A stretch of DNA of 16,471 nt from Akkermansiaceae bacterium UBA2381 (GCA_002344215.1 DDSV01000035.1:1-16471), one strand, 5' to 3'. Positions 7,987-14,656 are shown, counted from the first letter of the stretch. Made by a program: numbers and translations. Notes: a model not told the origin generated them from the sequence alone.

Positions 7987-8091
7987 CCTCTGCTCTGCAT
8001 TTCTCTTGCGGGACGCGCGAGCGCTCCTTCCCCGGATGATTTGGGAGCCTCAAGGGGAAGCTTCGCAGGTTGCCTCCGGCTATCTACACTT

Positions 8092-8149
8092 CGTTCCGAT
8101 TCCTCTACGTGATCTTCGAGGAATGCGTAGCGGAACGCGCGAGCGTTCC
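8092..8149. other. Overlapping, mutually exclusive hairpins
   Basis: CGTTCCG-ATTCCTC (8092-8105) pairs with GAGGAAT (8118-8124) and, across a 6-nt bulge, CGGAACG (8131-8137), for 14 base pairs in all. The same GGAACG segment can instead pair with GCGTTCC (8143-8149) in a compact 7-bp stem with a GCGA tetraloop. Both structures are exact matches but cannot form together in one RNA strand. Whether this region is transcribed is unknown. Confidence 0.45.
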
Positions 8150-8274
8150 CCGAATGTCTCTCGCTTGTCGAATAGCTTAAAACCGTGCCATTCGGGATTG
8201 CCCCACTCACCGCCACGACCACACGGGGTCTTCACCCCATTTCGCGTTGACTTCGCCCCCCGTAGCGTGCGGGC

Positions 8275-8358
8275 ATGTCCACGGAAACCATTCTCATCAT
8301 CCTCGTTATTGTGCTCTTGTTCGGAGGCGGCGGATTCTTCTACGGCAGACGGAGATAG
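8275..8358 (+). CDS. 27-residue single-span membrane peptide
   Basis: A complete 27-codon frame runs from ATG at 8275 to TAG at 8358. It encodes MSTET, a hydrophobic helix of about 11 residues (ILIILVIVLLF), then GGGGFFYGRRR. The pattern of short acidic or polar N-terminus, Leu/Ile-rich helix, glycine run, aromatic residues and terminal arginines matches tiny hydrophobic proteins widespread in bacteria (of the DUF3309-like kind), whose function is unknown. The arginine C-terminus predicts a cytoplasmic C-end. It lies 82 bp before tldD on the same strand. The frame is too short to be supported by statistics alone, but the composition is not what random GC-rich sequence gives. Confidence 0.6.
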   Translation: MSTETILIILVIVLLFGGGGFFYGRRR

Positions 8359-8440
8359 GCGCGTCCCTCACGGAAACCGGGTGGCATTCCCCGACCAAAC
8401 CCTCTTGCCCGGGTGACCCAACCCTATTACGCTCCGCGTC

Positions 8441-10084
8441 ATGCATCGACGTGATTGGCTCAAGGGCACCTCGGCCGCCGGACTGGCGCTTCTCTCATAC
8501 CGTTGGACCACGTCGGCCTATGCCGCCGCCGACCTCTCGACCCGCTTTCCGGCTTTGGCTGACGCCGCGCTCGCGAAAGCAACTGAACTGGGTGCCTCCT
8601 TCGCCGACCTGCACCTCATGCAGACGGACCGGGAATCCCTCATTGTCCGCGAGGAAATGGTCCAGGGTGTCGATGCCGGATCGAGTCTCGGTTGTTCCGT
8701 CCGGGTCCTTGTCCAAGGTGCCTGGGGTTTCGCCGCGAGCGAGGAGATTTCAGAAATGCGTGTCCTCCAGCTCGTCGAGTCGGCCATCGCCATTGCCAAA
8801 GGTCAGGCCGGATGGCGGAAGCAGCCTATTGAGATCGAAGCCCTCCCCGCCCACACCGGACGCTGGGACATGCCGGTCAAGGTCGACCCCTTCACCATTC
8901 CCCTTGAGGAAAAAGTCGGACGCCTCCTCGAGATCAACCGGGCGGCCCTGGGCAAAGGAGCAAGCTACTGCAACTCCCATCTCTCCGCCGTGCGCGAGCG
9001 CAAATGGCTCGCCAACACCTTCGGCACACGTATCGAGCAGTCCCGGGTGCGGATCCATCCGAGCTTCAGTGTCACCCTCGTCGATCCGAAAAAGGGCGAG
9101 TTTGCCTCCCGCGCCAGCATGAGGCCCCCGCGCGGCGCAGGTTATGAGTATTTCAGCGAATGGGATGCCGCCGCTGAGGCTGCTCTCGCGGTCGAACAGG
9201 CGAAGGAGAAAATGGCCGCCCCCTCCGTCACTCCGGGGAAGATGGATCTTGTCATCGCCCCCAGCAATCTCTGGCTCACCATTCACGAGACAGTCGGTCA
9301 TCCCACCGAGCTCGACCGGTCCCTCGGCTACGAGGCCAACTTTGCCGGCACCTCCTTCTGCACTCCGGACAAACTCGACTCGCTCCAGTACGGCAGCGAA
9401 CTGGTGAACCTCTTTGCCGACCGCAGCGCCGATGGCGGGCTTTCCACGGTGATGTGGGATGACGACGGAGTGAAGACTCTCGGCCGGGAATTCCCCATCG
9501 TGAAAGACGGTGTCTTCCGGAATTTTCAAATGGCCCTCGGTCAGGCTGCCCTCATCGGACGGGAAGGAGGCTCGAACGGCTGCGCCTATTCCGACAGCTT
9601 TGATGCCTTTCCGATTCAGCGCATGCCGAATATTTCCCTGCAGCCAGGCAAGGACAACACCGTCACCGCCGAAAGCCTCATCGCCGGGGTCGAGGACGGC
9701 ATTTACATCGATGGCAACGGGAGCTGGAGTATCGACCAGCAGCGCTACAACTTTCAGTTCACCGGCCAGGTCTTCCACCGCATCAAAAATGGAAAACTCG
9801 ACGGCATGTTCCGCGACGTCGCCTATCAGGGGAATTCAGTCGATTTCTGGAAAGCCTGCGACGGCCTCGGCGGAGCCCCGACCTACGAACTCGGCGGTGC
9901 CATGAACTGCGGCAAAGGCCAGCCCCAACAGGTCGCCCCCGTATCACACGGAGCTGTTCCCGCAAGGTTCCGGCAAATCAACGTGCTCAATACCGCCGCC
10001 GAATCCGGTAAAGACATCGCGTCCGCCGTGCAGGGAAGTCCAATGAAAGGCTGCGATTGCAGCGGCGCGAGGGATTGGGCGTGA
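8441..10084 (+). CDS. tldD: TldD-type metalloprotease with a twin-arginine signal
   Basis: TldD forms a heterodimer with TldE/PmbA and trims unfolded peptides; in E. coli it matures microcin B17 and degrades the CcdA antitoxin. The 547-residue product has the family's HExxxH site as HETVGHPTELDR (282-293), and the third metal-ligand Cys at 490 in NCGKGQP. The N-terminus MHRRDWLKGTSAAGLALLS has a twin-arginine motif (RRDWLK) before a moderately hydrophobic segment, ending near SAYAAA, so export by Tat is predicted. E. coli TldD is cytoplasmic, so this is unusual for the best-known member. The C-terminus carries about 25 residues past the NVLNTA end, with a Cys-Asp-Cys. The start ATG has no evident Shine-Dalgarno. 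Its partner gene lies 750 bp downstream, across a toxin-antitoxin module. Confidence 0.93.
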   Translation: MHRRDWLKGTSAAGLALLSYRWTTSAYAAADLSTRFPALADAALAKATELGASFADLHLMQTDRESLIVREEMVQGVDAGSSLGCSVRVLVQGAWGFAASEEISEMRVLQLVESAIAIAKGQAGWRKQPIEIEALPAHTGRWDMPVKVDPFTIPLEEKVGRLLEINRAALGKGASYCNSHLSAVRERKWLANTFGTRIEQSRVRIHPSFSVTLVDPKKGEFASRASMRPPRGAGYEYFSEWDAAAEAALAVEQAKEKMAAPSVTPGKMDLVIAPSNLWLTIHETVGHPTELDRSLGYEANFAGTSFCTPDKLDSLQYGSELVNLFADRSADGGLSTVMWDDDGVKTLGREFPIVKDGVFRNFQMALGQAALIGREGGSNGCAYSDSFDAFPIQRMPNISLQPGKDNTVTAESLIAGVEDGIYIDGNGSWSIDQQRYNFQFTGQVFHRIKNGKLDGMFRDVAYQGNSVDFWKACDGLGGAPTYELGGAMNCGKGQPQQVAPVSHGAVPARFRQINVLNTAAESGKDIASAVQGSPMKGCDCSGARDWA

Positions 10085-10109
10085 GACAGCCAGTAGCGAT
10101 GAAGTCCAC

Positions 10110-10337
10110 TTATTTTTCAGCGTCAAACGCGGCGTCGAGTTTTTCGAGAAGCGAAAGACCGCGTTCGGCCGAACCGCGTGCCGCAAGCGCGCGGAACCTG
10201 GTCTCTGCATCGAATTCGGCAATGCTGATCGTAGCCAGTTCCTCGATCAGCTTATTCACACTGATGTCGCGGTGCTTCGCAAGCTGTCGAAGGCGGTTGT
10301 GCTTGTCTTCAGGCAATCGAATGGTGAGAGTGCTCAT
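10110..10337 (-). CDS. Ribbon-helix-helix antitoxin of the PIN module
   Basis: The 75-residue product starts MSTLTIRLPEDKHNRLRQLA, a beta strand followed by two helices as in CopG/Arc-type DNA-binding proteins, with ISVNKLIEEL as the second helix. The C-terminal half (about 45-75) is charged and probably disordered until it wraps the toxin, as in comparable antitoxins. It begins 4 nt after the toxin stop (TAA, 4 nt, ATG) with no clear ribosome-binding site, which implies translational coupling. It probably dimerises and represses the module through the palindrome at 10778-10799; that is inference from family behaviour. Confidence 0.85.
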   Translation of the reverse strand: MSTLTIRLPEDKHNRLRQLAKHRDISVNKLIEELATISIAEFDAETRFRALAARGSAERGLSLLEKLDAAFDAEK

Positions 10338-10341
10338 CGGT

Positions 10342-10770
10342 TTAGTGGGTTTGAAGGAACTGTTTAGGGGTAACGATTCCGAGACCAGGGAATTTCAACT
10401 CTCCCAGTCCGACGTCGCGAATGTTGTTGGTGATAATGACATCTGCGCCTCCTGCGATGGCGAGTTCAATCAAATGATTGTCAGCTTCGTCAGGCAAGTT
10501 GGGCCGCCACAGATAATAAACTCTGACCCATTCGCAGACCGAGAGAAAGGCTTCGAAGAGTTCCTGACGTTCCGGAGCAGTGAGAGGGCTTCTCCTCAGT
10601 GGTTCAGGACGTTCGAAAAGTTCCTCGTATTCGTGAAACAAAGCGACGCCGATAATCGGTTGCACGCGGCGATTCAGGCAGCGCCGGACAACCTCACGAT
10701 TGTCGCTGGCAGAGGCACTCAAAACAGCACCTACCAAGACATTTGTGTCCACCACCACTCGAGAAGCCAT
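10342..10770 (-). CDS. PIN-domain toxin (putative RNase, COG1569-like)
   Basis: PIN toxins are metal-dependent RNases that cut specific RNAs when their antitoxin is lost. The 142-residue product has the PIN pattern: Asp8 in VVVDTNVLV, an acidic pair Glu47/Glu49 in LFHEYEELF, Asp97 in PDEADNHLIELA, and ITNNIRDV at 113-120, where Asn replaces the fourth Asp, as is usual in the COG1569-type branch. Length fits. It is the first gene of its transcript, with the antitoxin second, the reverse of classic VapBC. Both genes lie antisense between tldD and tldE and are visibly poorer in GC: one sampled 60-base line at 10381 has 30 G or C, against 43 in the line at 11221. This suggests acquisition by transfer. 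Confidence 0.9.
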   Translation of the reverse strand: MASRVVVDTNVLVGAVLSASASDNREVVRRCLNRRVQPIIGVALFHEYEELFERPEPLRRSPLTAPERQELFEAFLSVCEWVRVYYLWRPNLPDEADNHLIELAIAGGADVIITNNIRDVGLGELKFPGLGIVTPKQFLQTH

Positions 10771-10777
10771 GAATAGA

Positions 10778-10799
10778 ATGATAGCATATACGCTATCAT
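10778..10799. promoter_or_regulatory. Palindromic operator overlapping the toxin-antitoxin promoter
   Basis: ATGATAGC (10778-10785) and GCTATCAT (10792-10799) form a perfect 8-bp inverted repeat with a 6-bp spacer. It covers the -10 box and most of the spacer of the promoter, the expected place for repression by a dimeric ribbon-helix-helix antitoxin, alone or with toxin. Confidence 0.75.
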
Positions 10800-10807
10800 A
10801 TTGTCAA
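10778..10807 (-). promoter_or_regulatory. Promoter of the toxin-antitoxin operon, near consensus
   Basis: On the minus strand a perfect TTGACA (10807-10802) is followed after 18 bp by TATCAT (10783-10778), preceded by TGC as an extended -10. Only 7 bp separate the -10 from the toxin ATG at 10770, so transcription should start at or within a base or two of the ATG. The toxin mRNA would then be leaderless. Confidence 0.75.
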
Positions 10808-10835
10808 TTTTCTCGGAAACAAAACTCCCCGCCCC

Positions 10836-12170
10836 ATGTCCCTGACTTCATCCAAAACCGAATCGCTCTGTTCTAAAATCCTCGGCCTCGTCAAAGCCGA
10901 CGGGGCGGAGCTCTACGTCAGTGACTCCGAGGACCTGCTCCTTCGCTCGGCGAACAATGACATCACCTCAAACGGACTCATCGACCGCATCGCCATCAGT
11001 CTTTCAGTGAGCTTCGGAAAACGCTCCGCTTCCATTTCCATCAATCAGACCGACGACGAGACCCTCCGCGCCGCCGTCGCGAAGGTCGAGGCCATGGCCA
11101 AACTGGCACCCGAGGATCCCGAACACCTCCCTCCGGTCGAGCCGGGCACTTACGCCACTCCCCTGACCTGGTCGGACGCCACCGCTGCGATGACTCCGGA
11201 ACTGGCGCTTGCTCAGTTGCGCCCCGTCATCGAAGCCGCGCGAGCCGCCGGAGTCGACAGCGCCGGATACCTCGAACGCTCCGTCAACGCCTCGGCCTAC
11301 GCCAACAGCCGGGGTGTCTTTGTCTACGAACGCAGCACCAGTATCGGCTTTTCCCTGACCGCCCGCACCGCCGAAGGGCGCGGCTCGGGCTGGGCGAGCA
11401 CGCAGGTGACGGATGCCGGTCAACTCGACCTCACCCCCGTCGGCGAGCGCGCCATCGCCAAGGCCCTTGCATCACGAAACGCCACCGAGTGCCCCGCCGG
11501 ACGCACCACCGTCGTGCTCGAAGCCCCGGCGGTGCGGGATCTTCTCAGCCTGCTCTCGTGGGGACTGGACCGGCGCGACTTTGATGAGGGGCGCAGCTTT
11601 CTCAACAGCCTCGTCGCCAAGGGAGACGATCCCATCGGTCAATCGCTCTTCGGGGAAAAGGCGACCCTCTACTCCGATCCGCTCTACGCGCCCGCCCCGG
11701 GCGGTATTCATGAGAGCGGTCTGCCTCTCGTGCGCACCGACTGGATCGAAAAGGGAGTCCTGAAAAACCTCCCCGTGGGCCGCTTCTGGGCGCAGCAAAA
11801 AGGCATCGCCCCGCAGCCTTCGCCGGGCAATCTCATCATGCCGGGTGAGGGCAAGTCGCTCGACGAACTCATCGCCGGAGTCGCCGACGGAGTCCTCATC
11901 ACCCGCCTCTGGTATCTGCGTATGGTCCAGCCCGAGTCGCTCCTCTACACCGGCTTAACGAGGGATGGGACCTTCGCAATCAAGGATGGAAAAATCGCCG
12001 GGCCGGTCAAAAATTTCCGCTTCAACGAGACCCCGGTGAATGTGCTGAAGAACATCGTCGCGAGCGGCAAACAGGAACGTGTCCTCGGCAGCGAGAGCCA
12101 GTCGCCCATGCACGTGCCGCCGCTCGTGGTGGAGAATTTCAATTTGTCATCCGTCTCGGATGCGAGTTAG
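10836..12170 (+). CDS. tldE: TldE/PmbA-type partner of TldD (non-catalytic subunit)
   Basis: TldE is the structural partner that closes the peptide chamber of the TldD/E protease. The 444-residue product shows the family layout: an N-terminal domain with DGAELYVSDSEDLLLR, and a C-terminal barrel with PGGIHESGLPLVRTDWIEKGVLKNL and LRMVQPESLLYTGLTRDGTFAIKDGKI. It lacks the HExxxH metal site, as expected for TldE. It has no signal peptide or Tat motif (MSLTSSKTESLCSKIL), although the TldD in this window does. The start ATG is 66 bp from the divergent toxin gene, within the same intergenic region as its promoter. Confidence 0.92.
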   Translation: MSLTSSKTESLCSKILGLVKADGAELYVSDSEDLLLRSANNDITSNGLIDRIAISLSVSFGKRSASISINQTDDETLRAAVAKVEAMAKLAPEDPEHLPPVEPGTYATPLTWSDATAAMTPELALAQLRPVIEAARAAGVDSAGYLERSVNASAYANSRGVFVYERSTSIGFSLTARTAEGRGSGWASTQVTDAGQLDLTPVGERAIAKALASRNATECPAGRTTVVLEAPAVRDLLSLLSWGLDRRDFDEGRSFLNSLVAKGDDPIGQSLFGEKATLYSDPLYAPAPGGIHESGLPLVRTDWIEKGVLKNLPVGRFWAQQKGIAPQPSPGNLIMPGEGKSLDELIAGVADGVLITRLWYLRMVQPESLLYTGLTRDGTFAIKDGKIAGPVKNFRFNETPVNVLKNIVASGKQERVLGSESQSPMHVPPLVVENFNLSSVSDAS

Positions 12171-12190
12171 AGAAAGGGCGCACCTTTCTT
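12171..12190 (+). terminator. Weak terminator-like hairpin after tldE
   Basis: AGAAAGG (12171-12177) pairs with CCTTTCT (12183-12189) around a 5-nt loop, directly after the tldE stop codon. The following bases (TATTA) are only partly T-rich and the next gene begins 8 bp later, so it may be a partial terminator or a translation-coupling structure. Confidence 0.35.
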
Positions 12191-12197
12191 ATTACCC

Positions 12198-12533
12198 ATG
12201 TCCCGCAGTCTCCGCCGTCAGAATCTGGAACGCCGCCTCGAGTCGATGGCGGCCGAAGACAAAAGCAATCGCCGTCTCTTCCTCATCATCGCTGCGTTTT
12301 TTGTCCTCGCGATCGTTGTGCTCCTCCTCAAAAACTGGATCGCCTCCGGCCCCGTCGACCTGAATAAAGCTCCCGTCGCCAAACTCGAGAGTCTCCCCGG
12401 GATCGGGCCCGAGACGGCGAAGGCGATCATCAAAGGACGCCCCTACAAGACGATCGAAGATCTCGACCGCATCAACGGCATCGGCCCGGCGACGATTGAG
12501 AAGCTGCGGGAGAAGGTCGTGGTGGGCGAGTGA
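12198..12533 (+). CDS. Membrane-anchored ComEA-like helix-hairpin-helix protein
   Basis: The 111-residue product has a basic N-terminus (RSLRRQNLERRLES), one membrane helix at about 26-45 (RLFLIIAAFFVLAIVVLLL), and a ComEA-type double helix-hairpin-helix domain from 53 to 109: VDLNKAPVAKLESLPGIGPE, then INGIGPATIEKLREKV. In competent bacteria ComEA is a membrane-tethered receptor for incoming double-stranded DNA. The polarity here (positive N-end, single anchor, DNA-binding domain distal) fits that. No other competence gene is visible here, so DNA uptake is inference; similar small proteins of unknown role exist in many genomes. Confidence 0.85.
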   Translation: MSRSLRRQNLERRLESMAAEDKSNRRLFLIIAAFFVLAIVVLLLKNWIASGPVDLNKAPVAKLESLPGIGPETAKAIIKGRPYKTIEDLDRINGIGPATIEKLREKVVVGE

Positions 12534-12544
12534 GTTCGGGCAAG

Positions 12545-12618
12545 GGGGGCGACGTGGACGTCACCCCTACGTGAGACCTCCCCACAGCCCAGGTAGGGGT
12601 GACCTCCAGGTCGCCCCC
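12545..12618. repeat. Long imperfect inverted repeat (26 bp arms, 22-bp loop)
   Basis: The arms 12545-12570 and 12593-12618 match at 24 of 26 positions as reverse complements; the left arm reads GGGGGCGACGTGGACG and the right arm ends with TCGCCCCC. The hairpin lies just after the ComEA-like gene. It has no T-tract, so it is more like a dispersed intergenic palindrome than a terminator. A second hairpin, CCGACC-TTC-GGTCGG, sits at 12678-12692. No gene is visible in the 266 bp from 12534 to 12799. Confidence 0.75.
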
Positions 12619-12753
12619 GTTTCGGGTCTTCCCTGCGCTCACACGCGAAGAGTAAAAGGTAGCCCTCACCGGCTGGGCCGACCTTCGGTCGGTCAGGGAT
12701 TGCGCGCCCATTGAAGAGACATCGATTGATATATCTCCGCCCACCGCCCACCG

Positions 12754-12785
12754 CCATTTCAGCTTTTCCCCATTTCAGCTTTTCC
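12754..12785. repeat. Tandem 16-bp direct repeat upstream of the ABC genes
   Basis: CCATTTCAGCTTTTCC occurs twice with no gap (12754-12769 and 12770-12785). It follows a 7-bp repeat, CCGCCCA at 12737-12743 and 12744-12750. The first ABC gene starts 14 bp later. Its purpose is unknown; slipped-strand variation of the unit number is possible. Confidence 0.7.
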
Positions 12786-12799
12786 AATTTTCCAACCGC

Positions 12800-14656
12800 G
12801 TGTCATCATACCCGATGCCCCCGTCCCCTCCGCCTCCTCCCGGGAGTGCGGCACGCCAGCGCTATTTGTTGACTCGTCTTCTCCGGCTCACGGGGCGATA
12901 TGGATGGCGTTCCCTTGGCCTCGTCCTTCTCAATGTGAGTGTCCTCGCCCTCGGCCTCGCGGGTCTCGGCGGGGTCGGGGTGGCGATTGATTTCCTCCGG
13001 GAGCAGGTCCAGCCCGGATCACCTCCGGCGAAATTCCCCTTCGGCTGGCATCCGCCGGCGGACTGGTCGCCGCAGTTTGTGCTCATGGCTCTTGGCCTCT
13101 GGATCATCACCGCCGCCGCAGTCCGCGCCTGGCTGGGATACCTCACCGCCGTGAGCACCAATATTCTCGGACAGGGTAAAATCGTCGTGGAACTGCGCTC
13201 GGCTATCTACGCGAAAATGCAGCGCATGAGCTTCCGCTTCTTTGATGCGAATGCGACCGGATCGCTCATCAATCGTGTCACCGGGGACACGCAGTCGGTG
13301 CGACTCTTCATCGACGGGGTTGCGGTGCAGGCGCTCAATGTCTTCCTCGCGACCCTCTTTTACATCGCCTGCCTCGCGCAGATCCACCTCGGGCTCACTC
13401 TTGCCTGTTTTGCCTTTCTGCCTGTGTTAGGATTAATCGTCGTCCTCTTCTCGCGCTGGCTGCGGCCCGATTACGAGGAGGGACGACTCCGCGTCGACCG
13501 ACTTGTTCTCGTCTTCGAGGAACTCGCCCGCGGTATGGGAGTGGTGAAAAGCTTCGGCCTGCAGTCCTGGGCCGAGGGACGTTTCCTCGAAGCCAATGCC
13601 GCCGTGCGCGATCAGAAGAACCGGGTCTTCCGCAAGCTCACCATCCTGCATCCCCTCGTCTCCCTCCTCAATCAACTCAGCCTCGCCGTGCTCCTCGGCT
13701 ACGGCGGCTGGCTTGCGATTCGCGGGGAGATCCCCGTGGGCACAGGACTGATTCTTTTTGCCGGCATCCTCCAGCAGCTCAATGCCCAGGTCACCGCCAT
13801 CGGCACCGTCGCCGACAGCCTCCAGCAGACTCTCACCGGAGCGGATCGTGTTTACGAGATCCTCGACGCCGAGCCGGGCATCCTCAACCGCGAGGATGCC
13901 ATCTCGCTCGGACGGGCGAAGGGCGAAGTCGTCTTTGATCACGTCGCCTTTCGCTTCAAGCCGGAGAACACGATCCTGAACGACCTCTCTCTCACGGTGC
14001 GGGCGGGGGAAAAGATCGCCATCGTCGGACCAACCGGAGCGGGCAAGACGGCCCTGATTCAGTTGATCCCGCGTTTCTACGATCCGGATGAGGGACGTCT
14101 CCTCCTCGACGGACGCGATCTGCGCGAGTGGTGTCTCGACGATGTGAGAAAGCAGGTCGGCCTCGTCTTTCAGGAGAGTTTCCTCTTCAGTGCCTCGGTC
14201 GCGGCGAACATCGCCTTCGGTAATCCGGGAGCGACGCGCGAGGCGGTCGAGCGCGCCGCGCATCTCGCCGCCGCCCATGAGTTCATCGAGAAACTGCCGC
14301 TCGGCTACGACACCCTCCTCCACGAAAACGGAGCCAATCTCTCCGGCGGCCAACGCCAGCGCCTTGCCCTCGCGCGAGCCATCCTCCTCGATCCCGCCAT
14401 CCTCATTCTCGACGATCCCACCGCCGCCGTCGACACGGGGACCGAGCAGGAGATCCTCACGGCGATGGACCGGGTCATGGCCGGACGGACCACCTTCATT
14501 GTGGCGCATCGCTTCAGCACCGTAAGACGCGCCGATCGCATCATCGTCCTCGACCGCGGCCGTGTCGTCGCGATGGGCACGCATGAGGAATTGTCAGAAC
14601 AACCCGGCTACTACCGCGACGCGATTCTGGCGGAGTCAGGAGAGGAGGCCGCATGA
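12800..14656 (+). CDS. ABC exporter half-transporter, degenerate-site subunit
   Basis: The 618-residue product joins a six-helix membrane domain (about 30-330) to a nucleotide-binding domain. Walker A is GPTGAGKT (410-417), the signature is LSGGQ (514-518), Walker B is ILILDD (534-539), and the switch histidine is His570. The residue after Walker B is Asp539 instead of the catalytic Glu. A proline-rich N-terminus precedes the first helix. The start is a GTG at 12800, with an ATG five codons later as an alternative. It overlaps the next gene by 4 bp and is plainly its partner. MsbA/MDR-type relatives move lipids, peptides or drugs; the substrate here is unknown. Confidence 0.93.
   Translation: MSSYPMPPSPPPPPGSAARQRYLLTRLLRLTGRYGWRSLGLVLLNVSVLALGLAGLGGVGVAIDFLREQVQPGSPPAKFPFGWHPPADWSPQFVLMALGLWIITAAAVRAWLGYLTAVSTNILGQGKIVVELRSAIYAKMQRMSFRFFDANATGSLINRVTGDTQSVRLFIDGVAVQALNVFLATLFYIACLAQIHLGLTLACFAFLPVLGLIVVLFSRWLRPDYEEGRLRVDRLVLVFEELARGMGVVKSFGLQSWAEGRFLEANAAVRDQKNRVFRKLTILHPLVSLLNQLSLAVLLGYGGWLAIRGEIPVGTGLILFAGILQQLNAQVTAIGTVADSLQQTLTGADRVYEILDAEPGILNREDAISLGRAKGEVVFDHVAFRFKPENTILNDLSLTVRAGEKIAIVGPTGAGKTALIQLIPRFYDPDEGRLLLDGRDLREWCLDDVRKQVGLVFQESFLFSASVAANIAFGNPGATREAVERAAHLAAAHEFIEKLPLGYDTLLHENGANLSGGQRQRLALARAILLDPAILILDDPTAAVDTGTEQEILTAMDRVMAGRTTFIVAHRFSTVRRADRIIVLDRGRVVAMGTHEELSEQPGYYRDAILAESGEEAA
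14638..14648 (+). promoter_or_regulatory. Strong ribosome-binding site for the second ABC gene, inside the first
   Basis: AGGAGAGGAGG lies within the last codons of the upstream gene, with GGAGG ending 4 nt before the ATG at 14653 and an AGGAG 10 nt before it. Together with the ATGA overlap this supports the start and coupled, near one-to-one synthesis of the two subunits. Confidence 0.75.

Larger units (their letters stand above)
7944..8196. repeat. 253-bp element with 15-bp perfect terminal inverted repeats (MITE-like or structured repeat)
   Basis: CCCGAATGGCACGGT (7944-7958) is exactly repeated in inverted form as ACCGTGCCATTCGGG (8182-8196), and similarity continues a few bases inward. 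No convincing reading frame or transposase remnant lies inside. The interior is rich in hairpins: GGGACGC/GCGCTCC around a GCGA loop at 8010-8027 (with one wobble and one mismatch), CTTCCCC/GGGGAAG at 8027-8033 and 8054-8060, ATTCCTC/GAGGAAT at 8099-8105 and 8118-8124, and GGAACGC/GCGTTCC around a GCGA loop at 8132-8149. I see no target-site duplication. It could be a non-autonomous mobile element, a dispersed palindromic repeat, or a structured RNA; the repeats are certain, the class is not. Confidence 0.6.

Noticed and set aside
7932..8222. 96-codon minus-strand frame across the 253-bp element
   Set aside because: It spans both inverted repeats and the internal hairpins; its two ends are translations of the repeat itself. 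Non-coding repeat explains it better.
8750..9778. 342-codon minus-strand frame
   Set aside because: Antisense to tldD; no recognisable domain, while tldD has its full motif set.
13433..14584. 383-codon minus-strand frame
   Set aside because: Antisense to the ABC gene; acidic and low in complexity, typical of the complement of GC-rich coding sequence.
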